A stretch of 64,000 bases of DNA from Nocardia acidivorans NBRC 108247 (GTDB lineage: Bacteria; Actinomycetota; Actinomycetes; Mycobacteriales; Mycobacteriaceae): NCBI RefSeq assembly GCF_001625085.1, contig NZ_BDAW01000057.1, positions 1-64,000 of the forward strand, written 5' to 3'. Positions 1-9,800 of the stretch are shown in pieces. The first letter of the stretch is position 1. Each line of letters starts with the position of its first letter. The position numbers and the translations under genes are program-made. Below the pieces are notes generated by a model. It did no database searches and was not told where the DNA came from. It was given only the letters and a program-made list of their open reading frames with translations.

Positions 1-449
1 GCGGAGTCACAACTTCTTAACTTCCGAACGAGAGAGACAGTACAACGGAGGGATCGGATTGTCTACACCCAAGGATAGAGATTTTTTGAGCGTTCAACCG
101 TGGCCAGGAGGTGCGCGCATCGCCAGGCAACGAGGGCTCGTCCGGGCCTACGGACGGCTCCCGGCACGCCGGAACACCCCCGAAAAATCTGTAGTGTCAG
201 ATCTAGACATTCATCGATCGCTTCGGTAGCTTCTTCGTCGTAGCAAGTGAAGTAAACATGAGGGCACGGGAGAGAACGAACTGCCCGTGAGGATGGGACG
301 ACGGTCGGACCGAAACGTGGTCCGTAGCCGTCGAGTACGAGGTAACACGAAAGAGTAAGTGCGCGACCGGCCGATCGCCCGCCTCCGTCTTCCCGGCGGG
401 CAGTCCCCACCGATTCACCCCCTTCAGGTGGGTCACGGTCGTTTCCACC

Positions 450-486
450 GGGCCCCGGTGCCGCCCTTTGCGCGGCACCGGGGCCC
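450..486. terminator. Perfect 15-bp hairpin
   Basis: Bases 450-464 are exactly complementary to 472-486 with a 7-base loop. The stem is almost entirely G and C. No U-tract follows, so it could be a bidirectional actinobacterial terminator or a remnant of another element. There is no intact gene beside it to assign it to. Confidence 0.4.
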
Positions 487-818
487 CCGTCGTCGGAGTC
501 CCGTCTACACGACGGGCGAGGCCGCGGACCGCCCTCGGTGCGACTCGGCATGGGATTCGGTGGAGGGCATCGGCCACGGCGCTGAATGAGGCGGCCTCGG
601 CCCAGGCGATGCGATACAGCTCAGAGCTCACCTGTCGGATGGCGGTGGCCGGTCGGGATCGTGCCCTACGGGAGCGCGGCCAAACCGTACAGGGGGACCA
701 GTGTGGTGGCGATCAGACCACCGAGTCCCGCGAGAATTCTCGCCGATATGCCTGCCGCTTCCATGAGGTGAGTTAACCAGAGCGACAGGGGGATTCGCGA
801 CGATGGCGATCGAACCTG

Positions 819-899
819 TCATGCCTGCCCGGTCTCGAAGCGGCTGACCTTGCCGCCGTCGACCGTGAACCGCCAGGCGGTGCGCATCGATCCCAGGTG
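819..899 (-). pseudogene. C-terminal remnant of a SnoaL/NTF2-like protein
   Basis: The minus-strand frame from 899 to the stop at 819 reads MRTAWRFTVDGGKVSRFETG near its end. This resembles the last beta strand of SnoaL-like polyketide cyclase/ketosteroid isomerase proteins. A stop lies directly upstream in frame at 900-902, so nothing longer survives. The identification rests on pattern recognition of about 26 residues and is weak. Confidence 0.3.
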
Positions 900-932
900 T
901 CATTGCGGTTGGTCCTACGAGTTCAGTCTCGA

Positions 933-2093
933 TCAGCGATGAATGTCGGCGGTGGGTGGGGGTGGGGTCCAGCGGTTGAGGCGGGAGGCGGCGGAGGATA
1001 TGCCGTAGTCGGGTTTGAGATGTTCGGGGATGGCGTACTGCATGACACGCCCTCGGGTGAGGGAGGTGAGTTCGAAGATCGAGGTGAGGTGGCCGAGGCG
1101 GTCCAGCGCCCAGGCGCCGAGAGGTGAAGCGTCCTCGATGGTTTCGAGGACGCCGAGCAGGGTGGGGACGGTTTTGACGGCGGTGTCCCAGGCGGTGCGG
1201 GGGACTTGCAGCCAGTCGGCGCAGGTGTCGCCGATGAGGTAGCGGATCAGGGCGGCTACCACGGGGTCGAAGAGGGTGCCGGGGACGACCTCCTCGTACA
1301 GGTCGATGAGTTGGCGGGTGAGGTGCGCGCCCTCCTGGCTCGGGCCCATATAGCGCATCAGGTAGGTGTCGAGGAACTCGCGCGCGGAAGTGAGGTCCGC
1401 GGGGGCGTGCGTCTGGTCGACGCCGAGCATGGCGCCGACGACCCGCCAGGCGTAGTAGTACGCCTCGGCGCCCTCGACGCTCATATGGATATTGAGCCGG
1501 TGCAGGCTGTCCAGGACCAACATGGAGAACAGCAGTTGGCCGCCGATCATGTCTTCCTGGCAGATGGGGACGCCCAATGCGGCTGTGTCCCACTGGTTTT
1601 CCCTCGTCAGATGATGGCGGATCGAGGCGTGCAGTAGCCGCACCTTCTGTACGGCGGGAATGAATCTGCTCCCGGCCTCGAAGGCGTCGGGGCGCATCAG
1701 ATAGACGGTGAACTGGCCGGTTTCGGCCATCCGTTTGGAGGGGTATCGCAGAGAGTGTGTGGCGGACAACAGCTTCGCGATATGCGGGATGACGTAGCAG
1801 GCTGGCATGGCGGCGAAGGACAGGGCGGTGGAGATGTGCACGTCATTGTCGATGAAGAACAGTCGCGCGCGTTCCATCTCGCCCCAGTCCACCCAGCTGG
1901 GCGGGGCGGCGGTCTGGTGCAGGTACTCGCGCGCGACCTCGGGCAGGTCATCCGGGAGCGGTGCGCCCGCGGTCGAGACGTACCGCATGAGCGTATTGAA
2001 CGTGCCGACCTCGCCGCGTTCGAACAGAGTGGCCACGGTGGCGTCGGCGAGTTCATCGCCGAGCAGTCGCAATTCGCCGAGAGGGTGGGACAT
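933..2093 (-). CDS. Latex-clearing-protein-like haem oxygenase (DUF2236/MpaB family)
   Basis: A 386-residue protein of the MpaB/rubber oxygenase family. Lcp enzymes use b-type haem to cleave cis-polyisoprene. As I recall, Lcp of Streptomyces K30 uses Arg164, Thr168 and proximal haem ligand His198. Here R121, T125 and H155 reproduce that spacing exactly (+4 and +34), within KRMAET and RLLHAS. No signal peptide is visible, unlike secreted rubber-degrading Lcp, so the protein is probably cytoplasmic and may act on an intracellular lipid. GAGGAG sits 5 bases before the ATG. It lies 48 bases downstream of a polyprenyl diphosphate synthase gene on the same strand, so a prenyl-derived substrate is a fair guess. 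Substrate and reaction are unproven. Confidence 0.8.
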   Translation of the reverse strand: MSHPLGELRLLGDELADATVATLFERGEVGTFNTLMRYVSTAGAPLPDDLPEVAREYLHQTAAPPSWVDWGEMERARLFFIDNDVHISTALSFAAMPACYVIPHIAKLLSATHSLRYPSKRMAETGQFTVYLMRPDAFEAGSRFIPAVQKVRLLHASIRHHLTRENQWDTAALGVPICQEDMIGGQLLFSMLVLDSLHRLNIHMSVEGAEAYYYAWRVVGAMLGVDQTHAPADLTSAREFLDTYLMRYMGPSQEGAHLTRQLIDLYEEVVPGTLFDPVVAALIRYLIGDTCADWLQVPRTAWDTAVKTVPTLLGVLETIEDASPLGAWALDRLGHLTSIFELTSLTRGRVMQYAIPEHLKPDYGISSAASRLNRWTPPPPTADIHR

Positions 2094-2141
2094 CGAAACT
2101 CCTCTGGTCCGGGTGACGACGGGAGTGCTTGCGCCGCAGTG

Positions 2142-3194
2142 TCAGTGGCAGCGGGTGGTGGCGGTGTACGCGAGTTCGGTCAGTGCCCGTGCGGCATTCG
2201 CGGGCAGCTCGGCCCGCGCGAGTACGCCGGTGGCGGTGCGGACCCGATCATGGATCATCTCCTCGACGCGGGCGGGGGAGCCGATGCGGTTCATCAGCTC
2301 GCGCAGGTCGTACAGGTCCGCGGGGCTCTGTCCTTTGCCCTCCAACAGGATTCGCAATTGTTCGCGCTGCCGGTCGTCGGCGGCTCGCCAGCTCTCGGCG
2401 AGCAGGGCGGTGGGGCGCCGGCCGCGCAGGTCATCGAGATTGGATTTGCCCATGGCGGCCGGATCGCCGAATACCCCGAGCAGATCGTCGCGCAGCTGAA
2501 AGGCATCGCCGAGGGGTAATCCGTACGCGGAGAACGTATTCCGCAGGGGCTTGTGCGCACCCGCCAGTGCCGCGCCGATCAACAGCGGATGTTCGACGGT
2601 GTACTTGGCCGTCTTGTATCTGATCACCTTCATCGATTCCCCCAGATCGGGAACCGTGCCGGTCGATATGATCTCCAGGCATTCCCCGGCGATCAATTCC
2701 CGGGCGAGCACCGTCCACAGCGGCCGCGCCCGCGACAGATACGCCACCGGCAGACCGCTTTCGAGGAACAACTGCCCGGCCGCGGCGATCAGCAGATCCC
2801 CGACCAGCATGGCCAGCGCCCGCGCGGATTTGCGCTGACCCGCCCGCGCGCCGAGTGAATCTCGCAGCGCCACATGGGCTGTCGGCAATCCATGGCGTAG
2901 CGGACTGGCATCGATGATGTCGTCGTGCACGCTGGCCGCCGCGTGCACCAATTCCATGGCGGCCGCGGCTCGAACCAGCGCATCACTGTCCGGTTGCCCG
3001 GCGGCCCGCCAGCCCCAGTAGCAGAAGGCCGCCCGCAACCGTTTGCCGTGGGTTGTCGCGACCACCAGCTGTTCGGCCACCGACCGCAACCGCGGATCGA
3101 TCTCCACCAGTTGCTCGCACTCGCGCGCGATGAACTCCCCGAGCGCTGCGTCGATTCGCGCCTTGAACGCAACCGGGTCGAACAGCTCAGACAT
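2142..3194 (-). CDS. Polyprenyl (geranylgeranyl-type) diphosphate synthase
   Basis: A 350-residue trans-isoprenyl diphosphate synthase that condenses isopentenyl diphosphate onto an allylic diphosphate. The first Asp-rich motif is DDIID at 91-95 and the IPP-binding GKRLR is at 50-54. The second motif region QLRDDLLGVFGDP (about 234-245) and the following KSNLDDLRGRRPT are typical of actinobacterial GGPP synthases. An ATG at 3194 overlaps the stop of the upstream small gene by 8 bases, indicating translational coupling; a longer in-frame start at 3257 would run further into that gene. Chain length cannot be read safely from the sequence. The next gene downstream is the Lcp-like oxygenase. Confidence 0.9.
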   Translation of the reverse strand: MSELFDPVAFKARIDAALGEFIARECEQLVEIDPRLRSVAEQLVVATTHGKRLRAAFCYWGWRAAGQPDSDALVRAAAAMELVHAAASVHDDIIDASPLRHGLPTAHVALRDSLGARAGQRKSARALAMLVGDLLIAAAGQLFLESGLPVAYLSRARPLWTVLARELIAGECLEIISTGTVPDLGESMKVIRYKTAKYTVEHPLLIGAALAGAHKPLRNTFSAYGLPLGDAFQLRDDLLGVFGDPAAMGKSNLDDLRGRRPTALLAESWRAADDRQREQLRILLEGKGQSPADLYDLRELMNRIGSPARVEEMIHDRVRTATGVLARAELPANAARALTELAYTATTRCH

Positions 3195-3459
3195 CGCCGC
3201 GGCGCGCCCGCGCGCGCTGAGCGAGAATCTCCAGGTGAGCGGGCGGGACCGCGGCATACCGGTCCAGCACCAACCGTCCCCGGGCCTTCAGATCCGCCCC
3301 GGCATCACCGGCCAGATCGGCGGTATCCGCGCGCCGCAGGAACCGCCACGCCTGATTCACCACCGGGGCGACACGACTCAGCGCCGCATCCGCCAGCCCG
3401 ACGGCCAGCAGTACCGCGTCCTCGCCCCGTGACCCGGAATGAAATCCCCGTTGCGCCAT
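3187..3459 (-). CDS. Small conserved-looking protein coupled to polyprenyl synthase
   Basis: A 90-residue, helix-rich, basic protein of no family I recognise. GGGAG lies 8 bases before the ATG at 3459. Its stop overlaps the start of the polyprenyl synthase gene by 8 bases, so it is the first gene of a three-gene operon. It has no signal peptide, membrane span or cysteines. Lcp-like or prenyl-metabolism accessory roles are only guesses from position. Confidence 0.65.
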   Translation of the reverse strand: MAQRGFHSGSRGEDAVLLAVGLADAALSRVAPVVNQAWRFLRRADTADLAGDAGADLKARGRLVLDRYAAVPPAHLEILAQRARARRGDV

Positions 3460-3631
3460 AAGATCAGCTCCCACATCGCTCGAAGTGGCCCTGACACTTT
3501 GCTGCCCAACAACTTCCGGATCAGTCAGGCGAACCCAGTGTGACACGGACCGATTCGGGACACGCCGGAAATTAGCGGCGACCGGGTGTCCCGGCGCGCC
3601 GCACGGCAATCGGTCCGTAGGCTGAGCCCCC

Positions 3632-3829
3632 GTGGAACCAGGTATGCGGCTGGAGGGCTTACGCTCGGCGCTCTCGTGCGTCTATGAGAAGCTCGAGGCC
3701 GAGAGCCTCACCCATCCCGACAGCATTGAACTGGTCGCCCGCGCCGAGGCGCTCGAGGATCAGATCGATACGCTCCAGGACGCCCTCCACGACGATGAGG
3801 CCGCACCCGCTTCCGCTCCATACGGGTGA
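3632..3829 (+). CDS. Small acidic helical protein
   Basis: A 65-residue acidic protein starting at GTG (an ATG follows at residue 5). It reads as two amphipathic helices rich in Glu, Leu and Asp (for example ALEDQIDTLQDALHDD), which could form a coiled coil. It diverges from the polyprenyl synthase operon and is followed directly by a clear terminator. No domain is recognised. The start codon is uncertain. Confidence 0.55.
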   Translation: MEPGMRLEGLRSALSCVYEKLEAESLTHPDSIELVARAEALEDQIDTLQDALHDDEAAPASAPYG

Positions 3830-3848
3830 TCCGCTGTTCTGAAAACCA

Positions 3849-3879
3849 TGGTCCCCGTCCGCATATCGGACGGGGACCA
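3849..3879. terminator. Bidirectional terminator, 13-bp perfect stem
   Basis: Bases 3849-3861 pair perfectly with 3867-3879 around a 5-base loop. The hairpin lies between two convergent genes (3632-3829 plus and 3929-4150 minus), so it can serve both. Confidence 0.8.
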
Positions 3880-3928
3880 GGCTCGCCATCACTTCACCGC
3901 CGCGAAAGTGCGAGGCGGAGAAGAGGAA

Positions 3929-4150
3929 TCAGCGGGTGGCGTCGGGCACCCACATGAATCCGCTGGCGCCGGTATTCACGCAGATGACCGGTTCTCCGGT
4001 ATTCACATCCCACGTCGGATGCATCGCCTCACTGCGCGGGCACCAGGTGTGCACGATCGGCGTCGCCGATGCGGACGCCGTCCCGGCCAACCCGACGCAC
4101 GCCGCCGCGATAACTCCGCCGATCACCGCTGCGGCCTTGAATGCCTTCAC
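3929..4150 (-). CDS. Small secreted protein
   Basis: A 73-residue protein with a Sec signal peptide: basic start VKAFK, hydrophobic core AAAVIGGVIAAACVGLAG, and cleavage after ASA. The mature part is about 45 residues with two cysteines that could form one disulphide. The GTG at 4150 is preferred over an upstream ATG because AGGGGAGA lies about 7 bases before it. The family is not recognised. Confidence 0.65.
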   Translation of the reverse strand: MKAFKAAAVIGGVIAAACVGLAGTASASATPIVHTWCPRSEAMHPTWDVNTGEPVICVNTGASGFMWVPDATR

Positions 4151-4230
4151 TGTGTTCTCCCCTTCGTTGTCTGACAAGAACACTCTGCCGAGCGGTTGTT
4201 AACGAAACCTTGCGGTTGGCTTATTGCCGT

Positions 4231-4947
4231 TCAGCGGGCGGAGGCGGTGGAGATCAGGTCGGCGATCGGGTCGGGATGGCTGAGGGTGGCGGCGTGACCC
4301 GCGTCGAGGTCGATGGTGATGGCGTTCATTCGCGCGGCCATCTCGCGCTGCCCCACGGTGGGAATCATCTGGTCGCGGGTGGAGATGGCGTAGTAGGAGG
4401 GCAGGCTCTTCCAGGCCGGGGGCCCGGCGGGCTCGAGCATGGCGGCCAGTGCCAGGGGACGCTGGGTGGCGGCCAGGACTGCGGCGGTATCGGGATCGGT
4501 GTCGGGGGCGAAGACCTCGCGATACTGGGCGGGCACGATGCTGAGTTCGATATGCGGTGGACCCTTCAGCGGGGTAGCCCCGGGCAGCGGCCGGGCCTGG
4601 GTGACCTGTTGGGCGCGGCCGCCGAACTTCTCGTCGAGCTGTCCGGCGGATTCGCCCTCGTCGGGAGCGAAGGCCGCGATGTAGACCAGCGCGCAGATCC
4701 GGTCGAGGCCAGTGGCGGCATGCGAGATGACGGCGCCGCCGTAGGAGTGTCCGGCCAGGGTGATCGGGCCGGGAATGGTGGCCAGGACGGTGCGGAGGTA
4801 TTCGGCGTCGTGGTGCAGTCCGCGCAGCGGGTTGGCGATGGCGACGACGGGGTGGCCGCGCCGGATCAGGATGTCGGCGATGGTGTTCCAGGAGCCGGTG
4901 GCGTCGGCGAACGCGCCGTGCACCAGGACGACGGTGGACGTGGTCAT
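4231..4947 (-). CDS. Alpha/beta fold hydrolase
   Basis: A 238-residue alpha/beta hydrolase. The oxyanion-hole motif HGAFAD is near residue 10, the nucleophile elbow GHSYGG near residue 67, and the likely catalytic His is in GHAATLSHP near the C-terminus. It resembles the EstC/salicylate-esterase-like group of small cytoplasmic esterases. The ATG at 4947 has GAGGAGA upstream; an in-frame extension to 5052 would overlap the neighbouring gene and is disfavoured. The substrate is unknown. Confidence 0.85.
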   Translation of the reverse strand: MTTSTVVLVHGAFADATGSWNTIADILIRRGHPVVAIANPLRGLHHDAEYLRTVLATIPGPITLAGHSYGGAVISHAATGLDRICALVYIAAFAPDEGESAGQLDEKFGGRAQQVTQARPLPGATPLKGPPHIELSIVPAQYREVFAPDTDPDTAAVLAATQRPLALAAMLEPAGPPAWKSLPSYYAISTRDQMIPTVGQREMAARMNAITIDLDAGHAATLSHPDPIADLISTASAR

Positions 4948-4999
4948 GATAATTCTCCTCGGGATGAAATCGATTGCGGTGCTGTGGATTCGGTAGGTC

Positions 5000-5458
5000 T
5001 CACCGGTGCCGTCGGTCGTGGCGCGATTCCCGTTCGGCGCGGTGCCGCTCATGCCGTTCGTCGCGACGCCGGTGCCGTTCGGCCTGCTCGTCCCGCCGCG
5101 CCCGCTGCCCGTTCGGATCGGTGATGAGCAACCGGCCCCAGGTGACCTGGCCGGTGATCTTCAGCAGCGGCTGATCCGGTTCGGGTGCGCCGCCGACGGT
5201 GACTTCGACGCCCGCGCCATTGGCGGTGAGCGCGCTGGTGTCCACGCCCCAGCCCGCCGGGACGATGAGGGTGATCCCACCCGCCTGGCAATTGACATGG
5301 ATCTCGACTTCGGCTGGTGCGCAGTCGGTTTCGGTGAAGTCCAGTAGTACCGAACCCATTGTCGAGGTGGCGTTGATCCGAGCGGGGACCCGCCAGCGGC
5401 CGGTCTTCGACACCGAGCCGAGGGCGGTGGAGACGGTCAACGGTGCGGTGGGATTCAT
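5000..5458 (-). CDS. LiaF-C/DUF1707-associated-type beta protein with His/Arg-rich tail
   Basis: A 152-residue protein. Residues 1-110 resemble the beta-stranded C-terminal region of DUF1707/LiaF-like cell-envelope proteins (short repeated SVxxxGRWRVP and SVLLDFTE strands). The last 35 residues are almost only Arg, His, Glu and Asp, a charged low-complexity tail. AGGAG lies 8 bases before the ATG at 5458. A second ATG at 5479 overlaps the upstream permease stop as ATGA and is an alternative start. It is co-transcribed with that membrane protein. Confidence 0.65.
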   Translation of the reverse strand: MNPTAPLTVSTALGSVSKTGRWRVPARINATSTMGSVLLDFTETDCAPAEVEIHVNCQAGGITLIVPAGWGVDTSALTANGAGVEVTVGGAPEPDQPLLKITGQVTWGRLLITDPNGQRARRDEQAERHRRRDERHERHRAERESRHDRRHR

Positions 5459-5475
5459 GGTGGGCTCCTGTGCTG

Positions 5476-6702
5476 TCATGCGGATTGGGGTGTGCGTTCC
5501 TGCGTGCTGGTCCGCACGCGTCCGGTGCGGTCGTAGAAAGCGGTCGCGCCGAGTCCGAAGGTGAGGCTGAGCACCAGCCACAGCACGACGGCGAGAATGG
5601 AGGCGGCCAAGTGGAATTCGGTCGCCGGGAAGATCAACTCCCGGGCCGCGGTGGTGATGTGGCGCATGGGCAATACCTCACCGAGCCAGCGGAACAGCGC
5701 CGGTTGCAGCTCCGGTGGATAGGCGCCTCCCGACGAGGGCACCCCGAACACCACCAGCACCATGGTGGCCACCAGTGCGCCCGGCGCGCCGATCACGGCG
5801 AGCAGTGTCAGGGGAACCACCCCGGCCGTGGCGACGGCCAGCACCGAGAACACCCAGAGGGCGAGCGGATGTGCCGCGGGCATTCCGAGTCCGCCCACCG
5901 CGAGGACCTCGATCACCGTGGCCGCGACCACCGCGCATCCCGCCAGCACCCCGACCTTGGCCAGCAGGGTGTGCACGCGATTGATCGGCAGCGGCGATCG
6001 AGTCGAGCGCTGGTGCAGGAACTCTCGCGGGGCGAATCCCAGTGCGCCGTCCACCCCGGAGTGCAGCAGTTGGGCGAGTAGAAATCCGGTCAGGATCAGC
6101 ACCAGTGCGTAATAGAACGCGGCCATTCCGCCCGCGCTGTGCGAGGGCGCTGAAGTCAGCGGTGTGACAACGACTTTCAGCGGATCCGCGAGCAATGCCG
6201 GTGAGGTGGTCGACCCCGAGGCGGTCGCGGCCAGGCTGGTGCCGATCCGCTGGGAGAGCTCGTTCAGCACGGACTGGGCCACGCCCACGGCCGTGCCGGT
6301 GGCGGCCGGACCGGCGAGCGGATTGCTCAGCACCGTGACCGGCACCGGTGCGGTCAGCGCGGTGATGCGTGCGGTGAAGTCGGGCGGAATCACCACCGCC
6401 GCGTAAACCTCGTTGCGGGCCAACAGCTCTCGCGCCGATGCCGCGGTATCGACGCGCACCCAGCGTGCGGTGTGCCGCGCTGATCCGCTGAACACCTGCT
6501 CGTCCAACTGCGCACCCACCCGATGGGCGTCGACTCCGGCATCGGCGTCGACCCAGGCGATCGGCATCTGTTGATTCGGTGCGTCGGTGTCGAGCACGCC
6601 GCCGAGATAGCCCAGCGTCAACACTCCGGCGAGCACCGCGGCGAATACGGTGAACACCCATATCTTCGGACTGCGCAATAACGCGGTCGCTCGCATAACC
6701 AT
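5476..6702 (-). CDS. ABC-2-type / YhgE-Pip-like membrane protein
   Basis: A 408-residue integral membrane protein. One N-terminal span (residues 15-35) is followed by a large extracytoplasmic domain (about 40-190) and then five or six spans. This topology matches the YhgE/Pip (DUF3533) and ABC-2 permease families. No ATPase gene is adjacent, so transport is not certain. The gene diverges from the SARP regulator at 6868 with 165 bases between them. The start could be 6702 or the ATG at 6696. Confidence 0.75.
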   Translation of the reverse strand: MVMRATALLRSPKIWVFTVFAAVLAGVLTLGYLGGVLDTDAPNQQMPIAWVDADAGVDAHRVGAQLDEQVFSGSARHTARWVRVDTAASARELLARNEVYAAVVIPPDFTARITALTAPVPVTVLSNPLAGPAATGTAVGVAQSVLNELSQRIGTSLAATASGSTTSPALLADPLKVVVTPLTSAPSHSAGGMAAFYYALVLILTGFLLAQLLHSGVDGALGFAPREFLHQRSTRSPLPINRVHTLLAKVGVLAGCAVVAATVIEVLAVGGLGMPAAHPLALWVFSVLAVATAGVVPLTLLAVIGAPGALVATMVLVVFGVPSSGGAYPPELQPALFRWLGEVLPMRHITTAARELIFPATEFHLAASILAVVLWLVLSLTFGLGATAFYDRTGRVRTSTQERTPQSA

Positions 6703-6808
6703 CAGCTCCCTGAATTCTTCGACGCCCGAACCGGGTCGGTCGAGGTTGAGACCAACCTTGAGCGGGGGCGATAAACACCGGCTTCCGCGCAGCGGACGGG
6801 GTCGGTTG

Positions 6809-6837
6809 TCCGGCTATTTATCCGGCGTTTATCTGGC
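6809..6837 (+). promoter_or_regulatory. Direct repeats typical of a SARP binding site
   Basis: TCCGGC at 6809 and 6821 and TCTGGC at 6832 repeat on one face with 12- and 11-base spacing; the last two sit in TTTATCCGGCG and TTTATCTGGCT. SARP regulators bind direct heptamers at about 11-bp periods. The site lies 31-59 bases before the SARP gene, consistent with autoregulation or control of the divergent permease. Confidence 0.4.
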
Positions 6838-6867
6838 TGAGGGTTACCGCCGTATGCTTCGACCGGC

Positions 6868-9800
6868 ATGATCACGTTCCAGGTACTCGGCTCGTTGCAG
6901 GCGCGGGCCGGTGACACCGCGATCGAACTCGGCGGTTCCCGGCATCGCGAGATACTCGCTCGCCTACTGTTGTCGCGCGGGCAGGCGGTGTCGGTGGACC
7001 GGTTGGTCGATGACGTGTGGGGTGACGAGCCGCCGCGACACGCGATCGCGACCGTGCGCACCCTGGTATTCCACCTGCGCCAAGCGCTCGAACCCCATCG
7101 CCTGCCGAGAACGCCCGCGAAGGTGCTGACCACCGCCGCGTCGGGATATGTGCTGCGCGCCGAATCCGGTGCCACCGATGCCGGGCGGTTCGAAGCCTTC
7201 ACCGACGAGGGCACCGAACTGCTGGCGCGAAACCACCCGGCGGACGCGCTGACCCGATTCCGGCAGGACCTGGAGTTGTGGCGCGGCAGCCCCTACGCCG
7301 AATTCGGTGACTACGCATGGGCGCGGTCCGAGATTTCGCGGCTGACCGAACTTCGACAGGTCGCGTTCGAAGGTAAGACCACGGCCCTGCTGGAACTCGG
7401 CCGCGCCGCCGAGGCACTGCCCGATCTCACCGCGTATGTCGCCGAACACCCTCTGCAAGAAGAGGGTTGGTGGTTGCTGGCGTTGGCGCTGTATCGGTCC
7501 GGCCGCCAAGACGATGCGCTGGCGACGTTGCAGCGGGTGCGGACGCTGTTGCGCGAGGAACTCGGGATCGATCCCGGGCCGAGGTTGCGGCAGCTCGAAG
7601 CCGACATTCTGGCTCAGGACCCCGGACTCAGCCCGCGGTATCGGAGCCTCGGGCCCGAGCCGACCGAAACATCCACTGCCGAAACGCTCTTGGGTGATGA
7701 GCCGTTGGCGGGCCGGACCGTCGAGGTGGACCGGCTCGCTCGGCTGGCTGCCAGGGCGGGCATCGGGCATCGGCAGGTGATTCTCGTGGAAGGCCCGGCG
7801 GGAATCGGCAAAACCACCCTGGTCACACATCTGCACACCCGGCTGAGCGCCGAGGGGTGGACGATCGGGTCGGCTCGGTGTCCCGAGCTGGCCGGGGCAC
7901 CGGGCGGCTGGCCGTGGTGGGAGATCCTCGACCAACTCGTCGTCGCACACCACGCACCGCCGCCGGAACTCGCCCGATCGCTGGGCGGGGCCGCCGCCGG
8001 TTTGCCGGTGAGCGCCGACAATGCCACCGCCGATCTTTTCCGGTTCTGCGGTGCGCTGGTCGAATATCTGAAGGGCGTGACGGCGGACGGGCCGGTCCTG
8101 CTGGTGGTCGAGGATCTGCATTTCGCCGATGCGGATACGTTGATTCCCCTGGTCGAGGTGGTGCGTCGGCTCGGTGGACATCGACTGCTGGTGATCGGTA
8201 CATTGCGACCGGGACCGCCCTCCGCGCCGCTGGCAAACGCGCTGGGCCAGTTGGCCGTTCAGCAGTCCGAGCGCATCGAGCTCGGCGGCTTGGACGCCGC
8301 GGCCGTCGCCTCGCTGGTGCGCATGACCTCCGCGCTGGATACCGATGCCGAACTCGCCGCACGCATTACCGATCGGACCGGAGGCAATCCGTTCCTGGTG
8401 CGTGAGGTGGCGCGCCAGCTCGCGGCGGAGGGGCCGCGAGCGGCGCTGTCCCAGGTGCCCAGCGGGGTGCGGGACGTGCTCGGTCTGCGCCTGGCGAGCC
8501 TGCCGGAATCGGTGCGGACACTGCTGCGTCACGCGGCCGTGCTCGGCGATGAATTCGATCTCGATGTGCTCGCCGCACTCGTCGGCGACCAGGGAACGAC
8601 CGGGCTCGACTATGAGGCGGTGGTCGACGGCATCGAGGTGGGCTTGGCCGCGGGGATTCTCGACGACGGCAGGACCGACGGGACCGTTCGCTTCACCCAT
8701 GCGCTCATGTACGAGGCCGTCTACGCCGGGATCTCCGCACCGCGGCGGGCACTGTGGCACCGGCGGGCGGCTACCGTGCTCGAACGGCTGCAACCCGGCA
8801 ATGTCGCGGCGCTGGCCCGTCATCATCTCTACGCGCCGAGCGCGCAATCCGCCGCGGCGGCCATCGGCTTCGCCCGGGCCGCCGCGGACCAGGCCGCCGC
8901 CCGATTCGCCTATCTCGAGGCCGAACGGCTCCGCCGCGCCGCGCTGACCCTGGTGGACCGCTTCGGTGAGACCACCCGGGAACGGTTGATCCTGGTGGGG
9001 GAGTTGATCGAGGCGCACGCCTATCTCGGCAACCGGGCGGCGATGCGCGAATTGCAGGCCGCGGCGGTCGAACCGCTGACTGCCCTGGCCGATCCCGCGG
9101 TCACCGCCCGGATCATGGTGTCGGCCGACCCCGCCAATCCGTTGCTGGCCGAGCGGCGCGTCAACCCGCAATACGGGGTGCAGCTGGGCCGAGTGGTTGA
9201 ATTGCTGGAGCGTAATCTACGCGCATTACCGTTGGAGGACAGCGAATTACGCGTGCTGTTGCTGACCAAACTCGCCGATAAGTTCTACGGCGACTCCTCC
9301 GATCGTGGCAGACAGGCCGCCGCGGAGGCGATGGCGATCGCCGAGCGCATCGAACTGTCGCCCGAAACCCGCGCCGAGGTGCTGATCGCCGCCCACACCC
9401 AAACCTTCTGGGTGCCGGGCAAACTCGACGAACGGGCACGGGTGGCCGCGGAATTGGTGGAATTGGCGGGCGCGCACCATCTTGTCGCGTCCGAGCGGCT
9501 CGGCCTGCTCTGGCAGATCTACACCGCCGAGCGGCGCGGTGATCTGGCCGAGACGGGGGCGGCGATCGCCGAATTGGACCGGCATTCACGGCGTTACGAC
9601 CATCCACCCAGTGCGGCGCGGGTGCTCTGGCACCGGGCGATGTTGCTCGAACTCGCCGACGCATCCGATACCGAGGTGGCCGCGGCCTATCGGGTGGGCG
9701 CGCGGGCACTGGAGGACGCCGGAGTCCAGCGTGCGGACAAGCTGCTGGTGACCGTCGACTGGTGCCGCGCCTATCGAGCGGGCCGGGCCGCGGAATTCCT

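Larger units (their letters stand above)
1..932. other. No intact gene seen; mixed remnant sequence
   Basis: Open frames here are short, overlapping on both strands, and lack a good ribosome binding site or recognisable protein. The first 350 bases are less GC-rich than the rest of the window. The stretch contains a strong hairpin (450-486) and, towards its right end, what looks like the C-terminal end of a SnoaL-like protein (819-899, minus). I read it as intergenic or decayed sequence upstream of the 933-3459 operon's 3' end. Confidence 0.4.

Noticed and set aside
590..640. Similarity between this segment (minus strand) and 63932-63960, both reading ELYRIA
   Set aside because: Only about 18 bases resemble each other and flanks differ; treated as chance.
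6964..9171. Very long open frame antisense to the first SARP gene
   Set aside because: Its residue composition is that of a reversed GC-rich gene (Gly/Arg/Gln-rich, no domain), and the sense protein is clearly a SARP-ATPase.
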